Both the position numbers and the translations under genes were made by a program. Of a stretch of DNA of 64,000 nt, positions 59,088-64,000 are shown piece after piece. The stretch covers positions 1 to 64,000 of the forward strand of contig JAPOXG010000081.1 in assembly GCA_026707225.1 (NCBI GenBank), in the 5' to 3' direction. This DNA is from Chloroflexota bacterium. GTDB taxonomy: Bacteria; Chloroflexota; Anaerolineae; Aggregatilineales; Phototrophicaceae. Numbering within the stretch: position 1 is the first letter of the stretch; each line of letters starts with the position of its first letter. The notes beneath the pieces are model-generated. The model was not told the origin of the DNA, did no database searches, and saw nothing but the letters and a program-made list of their open reading frames with translations.

Positions 59088-60479
59088 ATGCTCGAATTCC
59101 TGAACAAACTCCACCGCCTGATCAGCAGTCTCTTCGGCGACAACGTGCCCGAGGGCGCCGCTTGGGATCGCATCCCGCCCGAGCTGATGACCCCGCGCGA
59201 ACGGCTGCTGCGCCGCAGCTCGTTGATCATGTTCTGGGGCGCTATTCTGAACCTCATCGCGGCCTGCCTCGTAATCGTCATCGCGATACACGCCGGCAGC
59301 CGGGATGCAACCGTCTTCGCCGCGCTGCAAGAGGCGGCGCTGAGCCGCTTCCATATTGACGCCGATACAGCCGCCTTGTTGGTCTTTGCCGGCATTGCGG
59401 CGAATGCGGCGATTCTGCTGGTGTTGGCGGCGGTGATTAAGGCGCAGGAGTTATGGACCGTTTTCACCGCCTGGCTGCTGACCGCGGCGAATCTGGTGGC
59501 GCTGCTCGTCTTTGGCTTCACGCCGGCGATATTGGCCATGGCGCCGCTGGTCGCGGTCGGCTTGCTGACCATCGGCGATTTGCGCGCCTTCCGCTTGAAT
59601 CCGGTGATGATCAAGGAGTTGCGCGGGCGCATGCGCGGGGTCCGCGGCTTTGCCATTATTTCCATCTTCCTGACGCTGATGAGCTTCTTCACAATCTTAT
59701 TGTATCTGCTGCGCGTGCCGGCCGGCGGCGTGGTCGTCACTGGCGATTTGGGGCGCGAGCTTTTCATCGGCGTGCTTTTCATCGAACTCATGCTGATTAT
59801 TTTCATCGTGCCCGCTTTGACCGCCGGCGCCATCACCACCGAGCGCGAACGCAAGACCTACGACCTCTTGCAGACGACGCTCATCACCAAAGCGACTTTC
59901 GTCGTCGGCAAGATGCAGTCGGCGCTGGGTTATATCGTGCTGCTGCTGCTCTCGGCGATACCGCTGCAGAGCATCGCCTTTCTTTTCGGCGGCGTCAGCG
60001 AGGCGGAATTGATTCTGGCGCTGCTGGTGCTGCTGGTTTCGGCGATTGCGCTGGGCGCCTTCGGCATGTTTTTCTCATCCATCACCGAGCGGACGCTGGC
60101 GGCGACCATCCGCTCCTACACCGTCGCCATCGCGATCACCGTTGGCTTGCCGCTTTTCGCGCTGATACTCTTCCAAAACGCTTATGGCAATGTCGTCAAC
60201 AACTTCACCAACCGCTTCACCGACAATCCGACTGTTGAAGCGACGACCATCTATCTCGATATGATCGCGACCAGCCTGAATCCCATTATGGCCACGCTGC
60301 GTTCCCAGCAAATGCTGATTGATCATCAGCAGCTGGTGACGATGCGCGTCACCCTCGCCAGCAACGGCGCTTCCATTCCGATACTCTCGCCCTGGGTGCT
60401 GCTGACGCTGGTCTATCTATCGGTCACGGCGCTGCTGGTGCTCGTATCCATCTGGCGGATGGAGCGGCAGGGGGGCTAG
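59088..60479 (+). CDS. ABC-2 type transporter permease
   Basis: 463 residues with about ten transmembrane helices. The motif VPALTAGAITTERERKTYDLLQTT (about 240-265) is the hallmark of NatB/GldF-type ABC-2 permeases, just after helix 5 or 6. An N-terminal ~50-residue cytoplasmic part contains IPPELMTPRERLLRRSS. The partner ATPase is not encoded next to it, so it must be supplied from elsewhere. The exported substrate is unknown. The ATG at 59088 is 76 bases after the retropepsin-like stop and has a weak ribosome site. Confidence 0.82.
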   Translation: MLEFLNKLHRLISSLFGDNVPEGAAWDRIPPELMTPRERLLRRSSLIMFWGAILNLIAACLVIVIAIHAGSRDATVFAALQEAALSRFHIDADTAALLVFAGIAANAAILLVLAAVIKAQELWTVFTAWLLTAANLVALLVFGFTPAILAMAPLVAVGLLTIGDLRAFRLNPVMIKELRGRMRGVRGFAIISIFLTLMSFFTILLYLLRVPAGGVVVTGDLGRELFIGVLFIELMLIIFIVPALTAGAITTERERKTYDLLQTTLITKATFVVGKMQSALGYIVLLLLSAIPLQSIAFLFGGVSEAELILALLVLLVSAIALGAFGMFFSSITERTLAATIRSYTVAIAITVGLPLFALILFQNAYGNVVNNFTNRFTDNPTVEATTIYLDMIATSLNPIMATLRSQQMLIDHQQLVTMRVTLASNGASIPILSPWVLLTLVYLSVTALLVLVSIWRMERQGG

Positions 60480-60521
60480 CCTCTATATGCACTCTGCGCC
60501 CTCTGTGGTGAAGAAATCTTT

Positions 60522-60530
60522 TGATAAAAT
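60522..60530 (+). promoter_or_regulatory. extended -10 promoter of tal-pgi
   Basis: TGA followed by TAAAAT (60525-60530), 39 bases before the ATG at 60569, with GGGAG at 60558-60562 as ribosome site. The preceding ctctgcgccctctgtggtg belongs to the decayed 'cacgaaggacac' type repeats. Confidence 0.45.
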
Positions 60531-60568
60531 GAAAATACAGACGATGTGAGCAATATCGGGAGTCCCTG

Positions 60569-63448
60569 ATGAGCAATCCCCTGCTGGAAATTCAAAAGTT
60601 CGGGCAGAGCGCCTGGCTCGATTACATCCATCGCGACGACTTGGAGAACGGCGATTTGCAGCGCCGTATTGACGAAGAAGGCGTCCTCGGCGTCACCTCC
60701 AACCCCTCCATCTTCCAGAAAGCCATCGGCGATTCCGACACATACGACGACGACATCATGACCATGCTCGATCTGGAGGCGCAGGACATCTATGAGGCGC
60801 TGGCGATTGAGGATATCCAAAACGCGACCGACCTCTTCCGCCCGATCTATGAGCGCGCGGCCGGCGGCGACGGCTACGTCAGCCTCGAGGTGTCGCCCTT
60901 GCTGGCGCGCGATACGCAGGGCACCATCGACGAAGCCAAGCGGCTCTACGAGACGGTCGGGCGACCCAACTTGATGATCAAGATTCCGGCGACCCCCGAG
61001 GGCATCCCCGCTATCGAAGACACAATCGCCGCCGGCATCAACGTCAACGTGACCCTGATATTCGCCATCAACAATTATGAGCGGGTGGCGGAAGCCTTCA
61101 TCCGCGGGCTGGAACGGCGCCGGGCCGCCGGCGAGGATGTCACGCGCGTGGCCTCGGTAGCCAGCTTCTTCCTCAGCCGCATCGACAGCATGGTCGATCA
61201 GATTCTGGAGAACAATATCCGGGCGGCGCAGGTTCGGCAAGACACCGCGCGAATCGCCGCCAACCGCGTATTGCTGGGTCAGACGGCTATCGCCAACGCC
61301 AAGATGGCTTATCAGTCCTTCCAGCGCATCTTCCAAGGAGAACGATTTGAAGCGCTTCGGGAGGCGGGGGCATTGGCGCAGCGCCCGCTCTGGGCATCGA
61401 CCAGCACCAAGAATCCCAGCTATCCCGATACGTTATACGTCGACAACCTGATCGGCCCGCACACGGTCAACACCTTGCCGCCGGCGACCCTGTCCGCTTT
61501 CAAGGATCACGGTACGGTCGCCGAAACGGTCACCCAGGAGACCGGTCAATTTCTGCCGCCGGAAGAGGCGCTGGACCGGCTGGCGGAAGCGGGCATCGAC
61601 ATGGGGCAGGTCACATCGCGCTTGCAGGAGGATGGCGTAGACGCCTTCATCGACAGCTTCGAGACCTTGATCTCGCAGGTGGCGGCCAAGCGAACGCTCC
61701 TTCGCAGCGGCATCATCGAGCGAACCAAACTGGCGCTGGGCATTTATCACAGCGCGGTGGACGAGGCGATTGCAGGCTTGGACGCCGATTACGCCAATCC
61801 GCGCCTTTGGAATAAAGACGGCAGCCTCTGGAAACCGGGAGCGGCGACGATCAAAAAGATTGTTGAACGGCTCGGCTGGCTCGACTTTGAAGCGACCATC
61901 GATCGCGAGCGGCTGCAAGCGCTGCAAGACAGCATGCGCGATGGCCGCTTCAAGCATGTCGTGCTGCTGGGCATGGGCGGCAGTTCGCTGGCGCCCGAAG
62001 TGCTGACGAACACCTTTGGTCCACAGCCGGGCTTCCCCGAGCTGATCGTGCTCGACAGCACGGACCCGGCGCGGATTCGGCAAGTCGAGGCGCAGATCGA
62101 GCTGGATAAGACGCTCTTCGTCGTCGCCAGCAAATCGGGCGGCACCATCGAGACCCTGGCTCTCGATCATTATTTCTGGGAGCGGACCGGCGACAATGCC
62201 GATCAGTTCATCGTCATCACCGACCCCGGATCCAACCTGGAGACCATCGCGCGGAAAGCGGGCGTCCGTGATATCTTCCTCAATCCAGCCGATATCGGCG
62301 GGCGTTACAGCGCGCTCAGCTACTTCGGCATGGTACCCGCCGCGCTGATCGGGCTCGATCTCGACGGTTTGTGGGCCAGCGCCGATACGATGCGGGCGGC
62401 CAATCGCGAGAGCATTCCGTCGAGCTATCATCCGGGTCTGCTGCTGGGCGCGGTGATCGGGGCGCTGGCGAATGAAGGGCGCGACAAGGTCACCATTTAC
62501 ACCACCGAGTCGCTGCGCAGTTTTGGCAATTGGGCCGAGCAGTTGCTGGCCGAGAGCCTGGGCAAAGAGGGGAAGGGCGCGCTACCAGTGGTCGGCGCCT
62601 CCGTCGGCTTGCCGCACGATTATGTCAGCGACCGTCTTTTCATTTATCTGCGCCTGGACAACGACGCCGATGTCGCCGAAAAGGACGCGGCGATCCGAGC
62701 GCTGCGCGAAGCCGGGCAGCCGCGCGTCACCATCCGCATCGCCGGCAAGCTCGCCGTCGCCGGCGAATTCTTCCGCTGGGAATACGCGACCGCCATCGCT
62801 GGCGCGCTGCTGGAAGTGAATCCTTTTGACGAGCCCAACGTCACCGAAGCCAAAGAAGCCACGCAAGCGCTGCTGCACAGCTACCGGGAGCATGGCAGCC
62901 TGCCGGCGGGTCCGCCGCTGATGACGGGCGCGGGTCTGGAAGTCTATGCCGATGAGGACACGCTGGCGCCGTTGCGCGAGCTATGTCTTCAGCATGGCTT
63001 TGATGGCGGCGACGCCGTTCAAGTCATTGCCGCGCAGATGGCCGCCTCGCGCGCCGGCGATTACTTCGCCTTCCTGATTTACTTCAACCCAGCGCCGGAG
63101 GAAGAGCGGCTGATCGCGCATATTCAGCGGCGCCTGCGCCATGTGACCAAACGCGCCGTGACCATCGGCTATGGACCGCGCTATCTGCATAGCACCGGGC
63201 AGTATCACAAGGGTGGGGGAGACAATGGCGTCTTCTGGCAGCTGACCGCCGACCCCGCGCCCGATCTGGCGATTCCCGGGATGGACTTCAGCTTTGGGGC
63301 GCTCTTCGCCGCGCAAGCCGCCGGCGACCTGCGCGCGCTGCACAATCATGGGCGGCGGGCGATGCGCTTGCACCTAACCGGCGATCGCAGCCTTGGGCTG
63401 GAGCATCTGCTGACGGCGATTGAATTCGTCGAGTCGCGCCGGCTGTAG
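60569..63448 (+). CDS. bifunctional transaldolase / glucose-6-phosphate isomerase
   Basis: 959 residues with two enzymes in one chain. Residues ~1-370 are transaldolase: GVTSNPSIFQKAI, the Schiff-base Lys in NLMIKIPATPEG, NVNVTLIFAINNYERV and FFLSRID. The rest is phosphoglucose isomerase: HVVLLGMGGSSLAPEV, TLFVVASKSGGTIETL, and GGRYSALSYFGMVPAAL. The fusion links the pentose phosphate pathway with glycolysis, a layout reported in Chloroflexi and some other bacteria. The stop TAG at 63446 lies inside a REP-like palindrome. An extended -10 and GGGAG precede it. Confidence 0.95.
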   Translation: MSNPLLEIQKFGQSAWLDYIHRDDLENGDLQRRIDEEGVLGVTSNPSIFQKAIGDSDTYDDDIMTMLDLEAQDIYEALAIEDIQNATDLFRPIYERAAGGDGYVSLEVSPLLARDTQGTIDEAKRLYETVGRPNLMIKIPATPEGIPAIEDTIAAGINVNVTLIFAINNYERVAEAFIRGLERRRAAGEDVTRVASVASFFLSRIDSMVDQILENNIRAAQVRQDTARIAANRVLLGQTAIANAKMAYQSFQRIFQGERFEALREAGALAQRPLWASTSTKNPSYPDTLYVDNLIGPHTVNTLPPATLSAFKDHGTVAETVTQETGQFLPPEEALDRLAEAGIDMGQVTSRLQEDGVDAFIDSFETLISQVAAKRTLLRSGIIERTKLALGIYHSAVDEAIAGLDADYANPRLWNKDGSLWKPGAATIKKIVERLGWLDFEATIDRERLQALQDSMRDGRFKHVVLLGMGGSSLAPEVLTNTFGPQPGFPELIVLDSTDPARIRQVEAQIELDKTLFVVASKSGGTIETLALDHYFWERTGDNADQFIVITDPGSNLETIARKAGVRDIFLNPADIGGRYSALSYFGMVPAALIGLDLDGLWASADTMRAANRESIPSSYHPGLLLGAVIGALANEGRDKVTIYTTESLRSFGNWAEQLLAESLGKEGKGALPVVGASVGLPHDYVSDRLFIYLRLDNDADVAEKDAAIRALREAGQPRVTIRIAGKLAVAGEFFRWEYATAIAGALLEVNPFDEPNVTEAKEATQALLHSYREHGSLPAGPPLMTGAGLEVYADEDTLAPLRELCLQHGFDGGDAVQVIAAQMAASRAGDYFAFLIYFNPAPEEERLIAHIQRRLRHVTKRAVTIGYGPRYLHSTGQYHKGGGDNGVFWQLTADPAPDLAIPGMDFSFGALFAAQAAGDLRALHNHGRRAMRLHLTGDRSLGLEHLLTAIEFVESRRL

Positions 63449-63512
63449 GGACAAGCCATTGGGTCGCCCGAATATTTGCGTCGGCTGTAGGGTCGAGCCT
63501 TTATTTCGCCCA
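63444..63512. repeat. two degraded REP-like palindromes in direct order
   Basis: cggctgtaggg occurs at 63440 and 63482, each followed by a decayed palindrome: TGTAGGGACAAGCCATTGGGTCGCCCG (arms TGTAGGG and CGCCCG conserved) and TGTAGGGTCGAGCCTTTATTTCGCCCACG. The first supplies the stop codon of tal-pgi. Confidence 0.65.
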
Positions 63513-63569
63513 CGTATTCATAATCTGTAAGTGCGATCAGGTCGCCAGGCGGAACGAAGACTTCCCACC

Positions 63570-63600
63570 AAAACAATGAACCCGCCTCAAATGAGACGGG
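63570..63600 (-). terminator. rho-independent terminator of the cold-shock gene
   Basis: Read leftwards, CCCGTCTCA (63600-63592) pairs with TGAGGCGGG (63589-63581) with one T-G wobble and a 2-base centre, followed by TTCATTGTTTT. It lies 28 bases after the cold-shock stop. Confidence 0.75.
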
Positions 63601-63627
63601 CTCGGTGTTTCAATTGTTTGGTCGGAA

Positions 63628-63843
63628 CTAGTCGAGCACGGCCACAGCGCTGGCTTGCTTGCCCTTGCGGCCTTCGGTGATTAGGAATTCAACGCGCGCG
63701 CCCTCGTCGAGGCTGCGGTAGCCGGTTCCCTGGATCTCGCTGTAATGTACAAACAGATCATCGCCATCTTCCTGGGAGATGAAGCCATAACCCTTCTCGG
63801 CGTTGAACCACTTGACAGTACCTTGCGAACGTTCTTCGGACAT
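63628..63843 (-). CDS. cold-shock domain protein
   Basis: 71 residues from ATG 63843 preceded by AGGAG. The RNP1-type motif [20 protein letters not shown] contains RNA-binding aromatics, and [14 protein letters not shown] is the CSD opening. The single OB fold binds single-stranded RNA or DNA and melts RNA structure or prevents termination. A frame extends further upstream, but the AGGAG-supported ATG gives the normal family length. It is followed by a terminator at 63581. Bases 63844-64000 upstream show no gene; they hold its leader and promoter region, where I cannot place boxes confidently. Confidence 0.93.
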   Translation of the reverse strand: MSEERSQGTVKWFNAEKGYGFISQEDGDDLFVHYSEIQGTGYRSLDEGARVEFLITEGRKGKQASAVAVLD

Positions 63844-64000
63844 CTTCTGCTTACTCCTGCTAGAGAAACGATTAACCGGGTCGCTGCTACAGCCTTTATG
63901 AGAGGTCAGCGGACGCCAACGCCGCCACACGACCGGTGGGGAAGCTTCGCCGCAGGTTTTGCGCTCTCGGGGACTGATGGGTGCATACCCACTGCACCAT

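Overview
The window looks like a chromosomal segment of a Chloroflexota bacterium, probably class Anaerolineae. This is inferred from gene content: a fused transaldolase/glucose-6-phosphate isomerase, many lipoprotein-like sugar-binding proteins with two-permease ABC systems and no local ATPase, acidic TPR proteins, membrane proteins ending in the beta domain common on Chloroflexi GT39-type proteins, and SH3b-tailed secreted proteins. Base composition is GC-rich, except for an AT-richer island at about 50.0-52.6 kb. No rRNA, tRNA or CRISPR was recognised.

Layout. 0-5 kb: the end of a coiled-coil gene, a membrane-anchored sulfite-oxidase-family molybdoenzyme, a membrane coiled-coil protein and a secreted FG-GAP/ASPIC-UnbV protein. 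5-12 kb: two consecutive carbohydrate ABC importers (permease-permease-SBP, then SBP-permease-permease). 12-15 kb, opposite strand: a sugar-phosphate isomerase-like TIM barrel, an SDR and a 2-hydroxyacid dehydrogenase, which fit uptake and oxidation of a sugar or sugar acid. 15-20 kb: small hypotheticals, a stand-alone LexA-type DNA-binding domain, an SGNH hydrolase and a MutS-like ATPase. 20-24.5 kb: an old 2.1-kb tandem duplication carrying two paralogous membrane proteins. 24.5-34 kb: an EEP phosphatase, a WecA/TagO-like transferase, a second 2-hydroxyacid dehydrogenase, a YbdK-type ligase, a HEAT protein, a LysM/M23 peptidase and a beta-propeller. 34-39 kb: a RelE-type toxin-antitoxin pair, a GH3 hexosaminidase and a vanadium haloperoxidase. 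39-43 kb: a third ABC importer whose operon is interrupted by a REP-associated tyrosine transposase (RAYT). 43-50 kb: a metallopeptidase, an FCY1-like cytosine deaminase, an M42 aminopeptidase, a phytanoyl-CoA dioxygenase, SurE and an aminoglycoside phosphotransferase-like fragment. 50-52.6 kb: a single-chain restriction-modification protein (Eco57I-like methylase fused to a BsuBI/PstI endonuclease). 52.7-64 kb: acidic TPR proteins, MutY, a coupled retropepsin-like pair, an ABC-2 permease, tal-pgi and a cold-shock protein.

The most interesting pattern is a dispersed family of short intergenic palindromes, TGTAGGGGC-stem-GCCC. Their outer bases are conserved, while the inner stem changes on both arms together. 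At least a dozen copies lie between genes from 13.7 to 63.5 kb. The densest cluster, including a 39-bp tandem array, flanks the RAYT gene at 41.1-41.9 kb. This has the architecture of a REP/RAYT system as described in Proteobacteria, here apparently in a Chloroflexota genome.
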